Below, in pieces: positions 42,931-51,564 of a stretch of 64,000 nt of DNA. Source of the DNA: Butyrivibrio sp. NC2002 (GTDB lineage: Bacteria; Bacillota; Clostridia; Lachnospirales; Lachnospiraceae); NCBI RefSeq assembly GCF_000702265.1, contig NZ_JNKZ01000004.1:248001-312000 (forward strand). The letters run 5' to 3'. The translations under genes and the position numbers were made by a program. Positions within the stretch are counted from its first letter, which is position 1. The number at the start of each line of letters is the position of its first letter. The notes below the pieces were generated by a model, which saw only the letters and a list, made by a program, of their open reading frames with translations, was not told where the DNA came from and ran no database searches.

Positions 42931-42976
42931 AGCGCCATGTGCCAGATCCCATGATCAGACTCACGACGCTATGTAT
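42931..42976. repeat. 46-bp hairpin repeat, copy B
   Basis: TAGCGCCATG to CACGACGCTATGTATT, matching copy A in roughly four of five positions. It abuts the integrase stop codon. The outer stem is ATAGCG/CGCTAT. Confidence 0.6.
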
Positions 42977-44208
42977 TATTCGTTATCTTTCTTATTCATG
43001 AATTCCTCAAAATTCAGCATCTCCTTCTTTTTAAAATCCTTTGTTGCATCAGTATATATATCAAGCGTAGTTGATATATCCGTATGTCCCAGGAGCTCCT
43101 GAATTACTTTTATATTTACACCGGCTTCGCACAATCTCGTTGCAAATGTATGTCTGAGATTATGGCAGCTGAAGTTAGGAAGAAGTATCACCTTTTCATT
43201 TCCCTTTCTGTTATCAAGCACCTTTTGATTACAGTCTCTAATGATTCTCTTAAGTGCCTTATTAAGAGTACTCTGGTTCTGAACATTTCCATTTTGATTA
43301 ACAAAAATGAAATTGGTATATCCATCAATACTCACCTTACAGTGAATCCCGGTATATTCCTGATATTCCTTTTCCTGTTCCAGGGCCTCTTTTACTGACT
43401 TCATCATCGGGATTGTTCTCTCTCCCTTTTTCGTCTTTGGCGTATTGATTCCAAAGTAGCATCCATTATCAGAATGCTGGTAGTAAACTAGGGTGTGATT
43501 CACATCAATCAATCCTTCTTCCTCATCAACATCTTCGAAACGAAGGCCAGTTATCTCTCCTACCCTTAAACCCGTCCCAAGCATAAAAGCGAATACCGGA
43601 TACCAGTGATTATACATAGGTGTCACCCTAAGATATTCAAGGAAAAGATCCTGCTGTTCAACCGTAAGGGCCATTCTCTTTTCGGAGCCAAGATTTCTTG
43701 ACTGCTTCAATTCTTTTATGGCCTTATCACCAATGTTGTTTCTGATATATCCGTCTTCAACGGCAACATCCAAAACCTGATGGAGTACGGTATGTATACT
43801 ATCGATGGTTGCAACCTTCAGACCTCTCTCATCCAGCATCTTGTTATAATATCTTCTTATATCAGATTTTTTCAGGGTAACAATTCTGTTCTTTCCTATG
43901 TCATCCCTCACAAATCGCTCCCATGTATACATATAGTTCTGAAAAGTATTATCCTTAAGTCCCTTTTTCATGATCTTCCAAAGATCGAAGACTTCATTCA
44001 ATGTAACATTTTTTGCATCTGTTCGAATTCCATCGTACTTGTCCCTCTGGATGTTATCTTCCTTTTCACGGAGCTTATCAAGTGTCGGTGCATATATGGT
44101 CTCCCTCTTGCCAATACTGCTTCTCCAGCGATACATATATGTACCATCTTTTCTCTGGGTTTCATTTTCTTTTAAAACCCTACCATTAGAATCTTTTCTT
44201 CGTTCCAT
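42976..44208 (-). CDS. tyrosine recombinase / integrase (Tn916 type)
   Basis: A 410-residue site-specific recombinase. An AP2-like DNA-binding N-terminus (residues 15-60), a SAM-like core-binding domain (70-170) and the catalytic domain are complete: Arg in GTGLRVGEITGL, HxxR in HNLRHTFATRL, the second His in LLGHTDISTTLDIYT with the nucleophilic Tyr. It integrates or excises a mobile element with help from an excisionase, and two candidates follow upstream. It looks intact. Confidence 0.94.
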   Translation of the reverse strand: MERRKDSNGRVLKENETQRKDGTYMYRWRSSIGKRETIYAPTLDKLREKEDNIQRDKYDGIRTDAKNVTLNEVFDLWKIMKKGLKDNTFQNYMYTWERFVRDDIGKNRIVTLKKSDIRRYYNKMLDERGLKVATIDSIHTVLHQVLDVAVEDGYIRNNIGDKAIKELKQSRNLGSEKRMALTVEQQDLFLEYLRVTPMYNHWYPVFAFMLGTGLRVGEITGLRFEDVDEEEGLIDVNHTLVYYQHSDNGCYFGINTPKTKKGERTIPMMKSVKEALEQEKEYQEYTGIHCKVSIDGYTNFIFVNQNGNVQNQSTLNKALKRIIRDCNQKVLDNRKGNEKVILLPNFSCHNLRHTFATRLCEAGVNIKVIQELLGHTDISTTLDIYTDATKDFKKKEMLNFEEFMNKKDNE

Positions 44209-44289
44209 TCATTTCCTCCTTCCAAAAAAACTAGGTTGATATGCCTTGAAATTAGCACACCAACCTGTTTCACACCATGATGTCGATTT

Positions 44290-44541
44290 TTATATAGAAA
44301 AAGACCTTCCTATATATTCATCAAATTGTTTTCTTTTAATAAGCCGCTTACGGCCAACAAACAAAACAAACTTACACTCATCTGCATCCGTCAATTCCCG
44401 CAGTTTATTCTCTCCGATGTTATAGAGAGCCGCTGCTTCTTCGATTGTAAGTGTTGGTCTTTCACTGAGCCTTATCTCATTGATTTTCACAAATTTCGTA
44501 TTATTGCTTTGAGATTCCAGACTGCTGTTTTCATTATCCAT
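44290..44541 (-). CDS. excisionase-like protein 1
   Basis: An 83-residue protein with a MerR/Xis winged-helix core: LSERPTLTIEEAAALYNIGE, then KLRELT and GRKRLIKRKQFDEYIGRS. Tn916 Xis has the same plan and directs integrase toward excision. It is 81 bases from the integrase gene and repeats the neighbour at 44607-44816. Confidence 0.85.
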   Translation of the reverse strand: MDNENSSLESQSNNTKFVKINEIRLSERPTLTIEEAAALYNIGENKLRELTDADECKFVLFVGRKRLIKRKQFDEYIGRSFSI

Positions 44542-44606
44542 ATGTGACCTCCTTCATGTTTTTCTTGAAGAATATCATCATAACCGCAATCCATCCATGA
44601 TACCGA

Positions 44607-44816
44607 TTATATAGAGAACGCCTTTGCTATATAGTCATCAAACTGCTTTCTCTTTATAAGTCTTTTGCGGCCCACATACAAAACATAGGGACATGAGTCC
44701 TGCTCAGTAAGATCCCTGAGTTTATGTTCACCTATATTGTAGAGAGCTGCCGCTTCTTCTACAGTCAGTGTCGGCCTTTCGCACAGTCTTATTTCGTATT
44801 TTTCTACTCTTTCCAT
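44607..44816 (-). CDS. excisionase-like protein 2
   Basis: A 69-residue paralogue of the previous gene: LCERPTLTVEEAAALYNIGE and GRKRLIKRKQFDDYIAKAFS. Start at 44816 gives MERVEKYEIRL. Its 5' end overlaps the 3' end of mazF by about 89 bases in another frame. A tandem duplication of xis is uncommon. Confidence 0.83.
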   Translation of the reverse strand: MERVEKYEIRLCERPTLTVEEAAALYNIGEHKLRDLTEQDSCPYVLYVGRKRLIKRKQFDDYIAKAFSI

Positions 44817-45186
44817 CCTTTTTCCCTCTTTTCTTATTATCAATATTAAGTTGCACCAGAATCGAATTATCGATACATCTTCTCATGAACTTTTCATCGA
44901 GAATCCCCATATATTCGATCAACCTAGTTTTGTCTATTGTCATGATCTGCTCAGCAATCGTTGCTGATTTTTCTTTAAGCCCACCCACTCCATCAAGAAT
45001 CACATGGGTAGGAAGCCCGCTGCTTTTGTGTATCTTAGTTGTAATTGGTAATACTGTTACTGTCGGGGAATACTTATTTCCCCTGTTGTTCTGCACAATA
45101 AGAACCGGCCTTATGCCTTTCTGTTCAGAACCAACTCCCTCGCCAAGATCTGCAAGATAGATTTCGCCACGCTGGATTTCATTCAT
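44728..45186 (-). CDS. MazF/PemK-type endoribonuclease
   Basis: A 152-residue protein. The first 115 residues are a MazF toxin: IQRGEIYLADLGEGVGSEQK, GIRPVLIVQNNRGNKYSPTV, PITTKIHKSSGLPTHV and EQIMTIDKTRLIEYMG. It then continues into a basic tail of about 35 residues that overlaps the second excisionase. No MazE-type antitoxin gene is seen next to it; the 45813 ribbon-helix-helix-like protein is 600 bases away. The tail may be an artefact of a lost stop. Confidence 0.85.
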   Translation of the reverse strand: MNEIQRGEIYLADLGEGVGSEQKGIRPVLIVQNNRGNKYSPTVTVLPITTKIHKSSGLPTHVILDGVGGLKEKSATIAEQIMTIDKTRLIEYMGILDEKFMRRCIDNSILVQLNIDNKKRGKKDGKSRKIRNKTVRKADTDCRRSGSSLQYR

Positions 45187-45239
45187 ACCCATCACCACCT
45201 TCTTCTATCTTTTTTATGTAAAGAGGGAGCCCTTCCATA

Positions 45240-45560
45240 TTGTTATATAGAAGGAACACCCTCGTAATATTCCAGCGAAATTAACGTATCTACTTGTCCT
45301 CGACACCCCGATACAATGAATCTTCAGATTCCGGGAAATCATCAGGCGGCTGCAGCACAGCTCCATAGGTTCTCTCCTCCCCGCGGGTCTCGCCGGGCCG
45401 CTCCCATTACGTTTAGTTGTGGCTGAGCGGAAGTCTCATTATCCCTGTACCTATCTTCGCCATACCGGTGCTACCGGCATTCCAGAGGGGCTATCTCGCT
45501 CAAGGCGTACCCTTGCGGCTCCACAGTACAGGACTGTACCTGATGAATGATTATTCAGTT
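45240..45560 (-). other. GC-rich segment of mobile-element type
   Basis: About 300 bases far richer in G and C than the surroundings (runs such as CCGCGGGTCTCGCCGGGCCG). On the minus strand a start-less frame of about 37 codons ends YGAVLQPPDDFPESEDSLYR, then GVEDK and a stop at about 45292. No complete gene. It looks like conserved non-coding or leader sequence of a conjugative element, of different origin from its neighbours. Confidence 0.5.
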
Positions 45561-45689
45561 TTCAAAGTCCGACGAAGGGATTTATTTGCCCTTTCACCTA
45601 TACCCACAGAGAGAAAGAATTTTACAACCTACTAAAAGAAAATTTTTCAAATATTTTTTAAAACCCTATTTTCCGTTTAAAAAAATAAT

Positions 45690-45724
45690 AAAAACAGCAG
45701 ACCACATTCTTAATGATCTGCTGC
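45690..45724 (-). terminator. terminator after 45813 gene
   Basis: CAGCAGACC pairs with GATCTGCTG with one mismatch; TTTTTATTATTTTTTT follows on the minus strand. Confidence 0.75.
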
Positions 45725-45812
45725 CTCACGCAAATTATTTCTCACATCATATTTTGTTTTGAAAAATACTCAGTTTTTTACAATATGTCTGACAATCTTT
45801 ACATCATTACAA

Positions 45813-46016
45813 CTATTGTCCCTGCTCGACATCACTTATAAATTTTTCCATTAATTCACTTATCTTGGCCGCCTGACTCACCCCTGCTTTATCACACGCT
45901 TCAGCAAATCGTTCTGCCAGATCACCTTTTAGCTTAAAACTTTTCACTTTATATCCTGCTTTTTTCTGATAACGGTCAACTCGTACCGTATTTTTATTAG
46001 GTTCTCCCTTCGGCAT
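45813..46016 (-). CDS. small ribbon-helix-helix-like DNA-binding protein
   Basis: A 67-residue basic protein: MPKGEPNKNTVRVDRYQKKA, then KVKSFKLKGDLAERFAEACD and a C-terminal helix. The strand plus two helices resemble small plasmid and island regulators. AGGAGG seven bases before ATG 46016 sets the start. It is 75 bases after the Mrr-like gene and ends at a terminator. Possible antitoxin or regulator of the island. Confidence 0.6.
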   Translation of the reverse strand: MPKGEPNKNTVRVDRYQKKAGYKVKSFKLKGDLAERFAEACDKAGVSQAAKISELMEKFISDVEQGQ

Positions 46017-46091
46017 TCTCATTCCTCCTTCGCAAATCATCTAGAAGTTATATTTATAATCCCAATGAGCATATATCCTGCTCCATATTAT

Positions 46092-47123
46092 TTAACCTAA
46101 AACAGACGGAACCATTACAACTCCAAGCTTATCAAGTGTTCCCTTTGATAATCGACCCAAATTTGAATATATGATTTCTACCAACCTATCTCCATCGACA
46201 ACGTCTATATTATTGTCCTCAGCTATTCTTGCATCTTCTTCTGAGATTTTAGCACTTGTTATAAGCATTCCTTTACAGTTCTCTCCAGCGATCACTTTAG
46301 ATTCAATAACCTTAACAATTTGCCTGATTCCTTCATTACCTGTAGTCCCACTATGATGCTTGACCTGTGCAAATATTCGAATCGAAGCAAAGGCATCATC
46401 CCTCCACGCCTCAACATCTGCATCAGCACTTCCCTTAAATGAGGTCTTGGCCATTACTCTTGCATAATACCCTTCACACTCAAACAACTCTTTAACCAGA
46501 TTTTCCATACCAATTCCACCTGTCTGTAAATTGGTCTTCCCGTTTTGTATATTCTTAAGCAGATCCTTTTTAAACTGTTTTTGTAATGCATCTTCTTTTT
46601 CTTTAGCTTCATTAGAATACGAATACGAATCTGGGTGTGAAAACAACTTCTCTATCTCATCTGAAAATTCCGACAAATCAGAAACTGACATTCCAGGAAC
46701 ACGCAATCTCCTTTGTAACCCCTCCGACAAATTATTGCGCGGCACGCTAAGAATATCTCCATCCTTATATAAGTATGACACCTTATGTTGATTTCCCAAA
46801 TCAATCTCAGCTGCTTTTTCTGAAAATAGCGCCTCAGATTCCGCTATAGCCAATGCTATTCCTGAATAATAAGGAACAATTATAAGATCCCCTGCTAAAA
46901 TCCCACTGAACCTAGCACACTCATTTAAATTCATAGCCACATGGGGTCCACTTTTATCGAAATAATATTCCTCTTTTACTGCCTCCTTTAATAGCTCCCT
47001 GTCACTATAATCTGTAAAGTTAATCTGACTCCATCCTACTGCAACAACGCTATTATCAAAGAACTCTCGAAAATGGATTTCTTGTGATGTCATTGCCCTA
47101 ACCATTAAATATTGCTTATCCAT
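46092..47123 (-). CDS. Mrr-like restriction endonuclease
   Basis: A 343-residue protein. The C-terminal domain (about 205-340) is an Mrr-type PD-(D/E)XK nuclease: GIGMENLVKELFECEGY, KGSADADVEAWRDD with the catalytic Asp, and IFAQVKHHSGTTGNEGIRQI with the Q-x-K pair. The N-terminal 190 residues are an undefined recognition module. Mrr enzymes cut modified foreign DNA. It begins 12 bases after a zinc/TM/YARHG gene, suggesting a two-gene unit. Confidence 0.87.
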   Translation of the reverse strand: MDKQYLMVRAMTSQEIHFREFFDNSVVAVGWSQINFTDYSDRELLKEAVKEEYYFDKSGPHVAMNLNECARFSGILAGDLIIVPYYSGIALAIAESEALFSEKAAEIDLGNQHKVSYLYKDGDILSVPRNNLSEGLQRRLRVPGMSVSDLSEFSDEIEKLFSHPDSYSYSNEAKEKEDALQKQFKKDLLKNIQNGKTNLQTGGIGMENLVKELFECEGYYARVMAKTSFKGSADADVEAWRDDAFASIRIFAQVKHHSGTTGNEGIRQIVKVIESKVIAGENCKGMLITSAKISEEDARIAEDNNIDVVDGDRLVEIIYSNLGRLSKGTLDKLGVVMVPSVLG

Positions 47124-47135
47124 AAGACCCCCACT

Positions 47136-47798
47136 CTATCTATACTTAACAAGAAGCTTTATGTTAGCCTTTTCATACTCGTTAAAAACCTCTTCAGAGA
47201 ACTCCGATTTTGAATATTGTGGATTATACCAACTCTTCGAAGAAAAGTATTCTTTTAGTTCCGGTGTTTCATATGCTCTTCCACGGCGTGCATAAATTTC
47301 ATTAATAGCTATTCTTATCTCATCCTTCGAAAGATTTTTTACCTCATCATCAGTCAAAAATCTTTTATCAGAATCCTCAAATATAAACTCTGATTCTGTT
47401 GATACAGTTATTTTTTCTGTTTGTTGCTCATTTTTTTGTGTCGTCCTTTTACCACACATCCCGATAAGGCACAAAATAATTATGACGAATAATAAACCTC
47501 CACCTTTACTACCACTTTTAGTTTTACTTGATCTACGGGATTTTTTCGTATTTTTTGTGCTTCTTTCGAAATCCTGTAACTTCCTCTTGAATTTTTGGTA
47601 TTCTGAATGTTTATCTAGCCGAATATAATCCTGGCAACAATCATCATTTTTGTGAAACCTTCCATCAGCCTCACATCTTCCAGATGCATATCTATCACAC
47701 CTGACAGGATCATATCCCCGTCTCGGGCCTTTCCACATATGACATCTTAAGCACGAGTAACCCGGATCTTTCAAATTTTCTGATCTATCTAAATCCAT
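47136..47798 (-). CDS. zinc-binding, membrane-anchored YARHG-domain protein
   Basis: A 220-residue protein in three parts: a Cys-rich N-terminus (CLRCHMWKGPRR, CDRYASGRCEAD, CCQDY), a basic linker and one transmembrane helix (GGLLFVIIILCLIGMCG, about 100-116), and a C-terminal YARHG domain (LSKDEIRIAINEIYARRGRA, then LKEYFSSKSWYNPQY). YARHG domains occur outside the cell in many Firmicutes. It shares a transcript with the Mrr-like nuclease. A sensor role is speculation. Confidence 0.8.
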   Translation of the reverse strand: MDLDRSENLKDPGYSCLRCHMWKGPRRGYDPVRCDRYASGRCEADGRFHKNDDCCQDYIRLDKHSEYQKFKRKLQDFERSTKNTKKSRRSSKTKSGSKGGGLLFVIIILCLIGMCGKRTTQKNEQQTEKITVSTESEFIFEDSDKRFLTDDEVKNLSKDEIRIAINEIYARRGRAYETPELKEYFSSKSWYNPQYSKSEFSEEVFNEYEKANIKLLVKYR

Positions 47799-47957
47799 AA
47801 GTACACCTCGCTATTTAAAAAATACTAATTCTACTTTATTGCTAATCTAGCAGATTAATTTTATCATCATAAAATTATCACTTTATAAAATATCCATTAA
47901 CAATAAACTAAATGACTAACAGGGGCACATTACTGGTTCTTTACTATTCTTATGCGC

Positions 47958-47993
47958 AAAAGAGGACTCCCGCCTTAGCGGAAATCCTCTTTA
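47958..47993 (-). terminator. terminator after GIY-YIG gene
   Basis: AAAGAGGA and TCCTCTTT enclose an inner CCGC/GCGG pairing; TTTTG follows on the minus strand. It ends the two-gene unit at 48007-49463. Confidence 0.75.
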
Positions 47994-48006
47994 CATAATT
48001 ATCATC

Positions 48007-48801
48007 CTAATTATTATTCAATCCAAACTCACGTGTCATATAACGTTGCTTATAAGCATTCTCTCTATCAATAACTTCCCTATCTGACAATTTCATAGGA
48101 AGAACCTGAAGAATTATATATTTAAATTTCTGGAAGTAGTCAGCTCCGTACTCATGATAAAGTTTTAAAAGCTCTTCATTTTGTCCATGATATGTTTCTG
48201 AATAGGAACTCCACCTTCCCCAGATACCATCCTTGCCATATGCACTGCCAACATATAATTTACCGGTATTGCCATCCACAATCATATATATTCCTTTAAC
48301 ACAGGACAGCGCTTTATAATAATCCGGATAATGATTATCAACAGTCTCTCTTAACTCTGAAAATGACAGCTCCACCTCATCATACGTGGAAAATGGCGTT
48401 ACTGTACGATTAGTAACCTTGCCCCATATTTCATCTACAACAAAGTCTTTTGCAGTTTTAGCACTGTTATAGAATGAAAAACCGCTCTCACGATAAAAAA
48501 CTATACGGCTTCCATATTCATCCAAATTTAGTGGAACTCTCTCCCATTCAAAATAGTCATCATTTCCTGTTTCAATAAGTTTGATTGCAAATCTGTACCT
48601 GCATGTTTTTCCCGTCTCACCTGACATAATAAGATATACACAGTCCAAATTTGCATTTCTCAACGGTCTGGTCTTTTGAGGCTTTTTTAGCAGTTTTTCA
48701 TCATCCATGTAGTCATCGGCGATTCCTAAACCATACCACCAAATGTTATAATCATCTATATTTTCAAAGGACATCAATTGCTCTAAGGTCATTCTAATCA
48801 C
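48007..48801 (-). CDS. GIY-YIG nuclease-domain protein
   Basis: A 264-residue protein. Residues 165-255 are a GIY-YIG domain: KGIYMIVDGNTGKLYVGSAY gives the two signature strands, IWGRWSSY the arginine helix, and the end supplies the Glu/Asn (REVIDRENAYKQRY). The first 160 residues are an alpha/beta domain of unknown type that may read substrate. It follows a Cas4/DUF2779-like gene by eight bases. The pair could act in defence or DNA processing. Confidence 0.82.
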   Translation of the reverse strand: MIRMTLEQLMSFENIDDYNIWWYGLGIADDYMDDEKLLKKPQKTRPLRNANLDCVYLIMSGETGKTCRYRFAIKLIETGNDDYFEWERVPLNLDEYGSRIVFYRESGFSFYNSAKTAKDFVVDEIWGKVTNRTVTPFSTYDEVELSFSELRETVDNHYPDYYKALSCVKGIYMIVDGNTGKLYVGSAYGKDGIWGRWSSYSETYHGQNEELLKLYHEYGADYFQKFKYIILQVLPMKLSDREVIDRENAYKQRYMTREFGLNNN

Positions 48802-48809
48802 TCCTATTT

Positions 48810-49463
48810 CTACTTATGACAATAACCATAATACCAACATTCATAAGGGTTACAGCACTGTTCCCCAACTTCAACCTGTATTTCTTCTGGATTTTTCTGC
48901 ATTTTATTCAGATTCCAAATATTATCGTTAACCCATTTATATAGCCCCTTGGCTTCTGTTGTAACATCATTTATCACAAATGGATTATCCTCATCTTCGC
49001 CATGAGTCACGACAAATATATTTCCTACATCTATCTTGGATCTGCTTAGAATATAGTTTTGAAATCCACAGTCCTTAATGTACTGTTCATGCACTTCAGG
49101 AGAATTTTTAACTTCGTAAAAATCATATCCCTCTTCAGTTTTTCTAAGTATATCTACTGCACAATAGTTGTTGTAATAGATAAAAGCTGCTTCACAAATG
49201 ACTGGCGTTCCTAACCGAATATGCTCTGTCGTCCTTTCAGCCATGGCTTTAGTATCAGGATAGTTCGTACCCGGTCGCAAAATGGTCATTTCCTTATAAT
49301 CACCAAACATGCCCATAGCCCTGTCGCCAAAATCATTGCCTGCATCAAGCCTTTCTTGAACTTCAGGTGGAATAACCTTCAGCCTTGGTTTATGTTTATC
49401 AAGCCAGAGCATTTTCTGGCATTGCATTCCTCTCATAAAATCTGTTTTTGTTATTCCCATCAC
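48810..49463 (-). CDS. Cas4/DUF2779-like nuclease
   Basis: A 217-residue protein. It opens ITKTDFMRGMQCQKMLWLDK as in DUF2779 and related PD-(D/E)XK proteins. AVDILRKTEEGYDFYEVKNS contains the catalytic Asp and E-x-K. C-terminal cysteines (EQCCNPYECWYYGYC) are placed like the iron-sulfur cysteines of Cas4. Full-length DUF2779 proteins are about 500 residues; this lacks the second half. No CRISPR array or other cas gene is in the window. Confidence 0.8.
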   Translation of the reverse strand: MMGITKTDFMRGMQCQKMLWLDKHKPRLKVIPPEVQERLDAGNDFGDRAMGMFGDYKEMTILRPGTNYPDTKAMAERTTEHIRLGTPVICEAAFIYYNNYCAVDILRKTEEGYDFYEVKNSPEVHEQYIKDCGFQNYILSRSKIDVGNIFVVTHGEDEDNPFVINDVTTEAKGLYKWVNDNIWNLNKMQKNPEEIQVEVGEQCCNPYECWYYGYCHK

Positions 49464-49554
49464 TTATTCTCTCATATAAATTTGATTTATAAGCCTATGA
49501 CTACAAAATTAGCACGGCTAAATCTGATTATAATACTCTTCATAAAATTAAAAA

Positions 49555-51042
49555 TCAGGAATCTAACAAATGATACTTCGCTATATAATCCGACATTTTA
49601 AGCCATTCTATTCCAACCTGTCTTGAATCCCATTCGTCCATAAGTGTTCTCCACTCATCATCTGATATTTCGCTTTCTGGACGCCTTGCTGCTTCATCTA
49701 TATCATAATAGGGTCCATTAATATGCACAGGTCTTTCCCAGTATCCCAGGAACTCCTCTTCTATAAAGCCCTGACTGCCCCAATCTGTATCTTCATCAAC
49801 CTTTAACTGCGAACTGTCATACCGGAGCCTGGATGTTCCGCTATAAGCAGCCCCGCTACTTCCAGTCTCATAAATATATCCATCTGAACCAAGCCAGTGA
49901 TAGTCCCTGCTTCCGCCTTCACAAATCTTAATTGCTCTTCCATTCACCAAGCCATAAGCTCTTTCAAAGATATTATCAGGAGTCCACTCATCATATTTTA
50001 AAATGCCAAATATAAGTTCAAAGGTTCCATCACTATCAAGATCAACATAGGTATAGCCTACATTATCAAGGTTAAAGTCAAAATCCATTTCATAATATGA
50101 GCCTGTTTTAACAACGCTGTTTTCTTCATTATTCCTTAGCACAAGACTATTTGCAGTATATTTCTCTTTTGATCTATAGCTCTGGTTCTGCCATTTCATT
50201 ACTTCGTTATATGAATCTATGAAATTGGAAAACGCACCTGTATACAACTCATCATATTTTTCAATGATGGATGCATCTGCCAACCTGTATGTATAGACCC
50301 CGTCTTTTTCTTCAAGGTACGTGCGATCATATCCCTCTTCCTGAGCTTTGCCTATTCCTCCTGTACTATCCTCAGTAAGGGTTTTATCGGAACTGCTGTC
50401 TAAATCATTCTGTTTAAACCTATCAGCTTTCTCATAAACATCATAAATTGTGCCATCATCAGGCATAGTATCATTTATATACTCGCTTAGATCCTTAGCA
50501 TATTCAAATGCATCTCCCTTATCCTCGAAAACTCTTACCTCTGTACGTGGTAACATCCCCTGCGGTCCGGCACCGGTAACGTATAGTTCTCCTACAATTA
50601 CCTCATCTTTCTGATCTTCGTTTATATCCTTGAATGCAACAAAAGAAATGTCCTCAAAAATCCCCCATTCTCTGATGTCGTTTTCGTAAACAGAAGGCAT
50701 TTTATAAATCACTTTCTCATCATCCATGATATAAAACGTAGCATCTGACAACGGATTTTTATCTGTATCCGGCAGACAAGATACAAATCTTACGTCTCCC
50801 CATCCATTTAGCCCAATATCAAATGACTGATCTTCTATGATTTTGGATGCGTCTAATCCTATAGCACTACCTTCATCCTCAGTTGGTTCTTCAATGCTTA
50901 CATCATTGCTATTTTCATCCTGAACCACTTTATCAGCGCTTGCCATGCTACTATCCTCATTGTCTGTAACAGTTTTATTTCTATTACCGCATCCAGCCAC
51001 AAGACATAATGCAAGCACTAATATTACTACTCGTCTTTTCAT
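49555..51042 (-). CDS. large lipoprotein with FG-GAP-like repeats
   Basis: A 495-residue lipoprotein: signal MKRRVVILVLALCLVAGCGN with lipidated Cys at 18, then an acidic Ser-rich linker. Two FG-GAP/VCBS-like calcium loops are seen (FKDINEDQKDEVIV and YVDLDSDGTFELIFG). The rest is unrecognised and rich in Tyr, Asp and Glu. Start at 51042 is set by the signal peptide. Surface location, function unknown. Confidence 0.8.
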   Translation of the reverse strand: MKRRVVILVLALCLVAGCGNRNKTVTDNEDSSMASADKVVQDENSNDVSIEEPTEDEGSAIGLDASKIIEDQSFDIGLNGWGDVRFVSCLPDTDKNPLSDATFYIMDDEKVIYKMPSVYENDIREWGIFEDISFVAFKDINEDQKDEVIVGELYVTGAGPQGMLPRTEVRVFEDKGDAFEYAKDLSEYINDTMPDDGTIYDVYEKADRFKQNDLDSSSDKTLTEDSTGGIGKAQEEGYDRTYLEEKDGVYTYRLADASIIEKYDELYTGAFSNFIDSYNEVMKWQNQSYRSKEKYTANSLVLRNNEENSVVKTGSYYEMDFDFNLDNVGYTYVDLDSDGTFELIFGILKYDEWTPDNIFERAYGLVNGRAIKICEGGSRDYHWLGSDGYIYETGSSGAAYSGTSRLRYDSSQLKVDEDTDWGSQGFIEEEFLGYWERPVHINGPYYDIDEAARRPESEISDDEWRTLMDEWDSRQVGIEWLKMSDYIAKYHLLDS

Positions 51043-51087
51043 GTTTCCCTCATTACTCACTGTTCAAAACAAGCTATAGCCTAAAGT

Positions 51088-51564
51088 TTAATCACATCTG
51101 CTAAGAGAAGCGCCGCCACTGTACTTCTCTGAAAACTCATCCTCGTTCCATGTCTCATAATATTCCAGGATATCCGCATTTTCTTCAGAAGACTGATACG
51201 TGTACTGTACTCCGTTATCAGACTCTGCCTGAATCTTGTATCCTCCAGTCTTCAGTTCCTCGAATAGCGAAATACTATCAAAATGATCCGGAACAAAATC
51301 ATTATTTTCCATATGACCATAAATTATCTCTGCATCACCAAACTGTACATAGTATTCAGGCTGCATATCCCCATCAGTCTCATAGCCTATGGATGCTGTC
51401 TGCCAGGTTCCTGATACCACAGGATCACTCACTTTTGATGCCAGAAAAATAGATGTTGGACCGTCAGCTCCACCGATTATCGCTGCATCTTCTTTTTTCG
51501 CACCACATCCTACTGTTCCTATTACCATTATCAGCACAAGCGCTGTCACTACTATTTTCTTCAT
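51088..51564 (-). CDS. lipoprotein with GADGPT motif
   Basis: A 158-residue lipoprotein. Signal MKKIVVTALVLIMVIGTVGC, lipidated Cys at 20. Residues 28-44 read AIIGGADGPTSIFLASK, the GADGPT loop otherwise known from the membrane subunit of sodium-pumping decarboxylases. The remainder resembles a small sensor-like beta domain. Overlaps the end of the Nudix gene by four bases, so they may be co-translated. Confidence 0.8.
   Translation of the reverse strand: MKKIVVTALVLIMVIGTVGCGAKKEDAAIIGGADGPTSIFLASKVSDPVVSGTWQTASIGYETDGDMQPEYYVQFGDAEIIYGHMENNDFVPDHFDSISLFEELKTGGYKIQAESDNGVQYTYQSSEENADILEYYETWNEDEFSEKYSGGASLSRCD

Noticed and set aside
48810..49463. cas4 of a CRISPR system
   Set aside because: No array, cas1 or cas2 in 64 kb; N-terminus matches DUF2779-type proteins.
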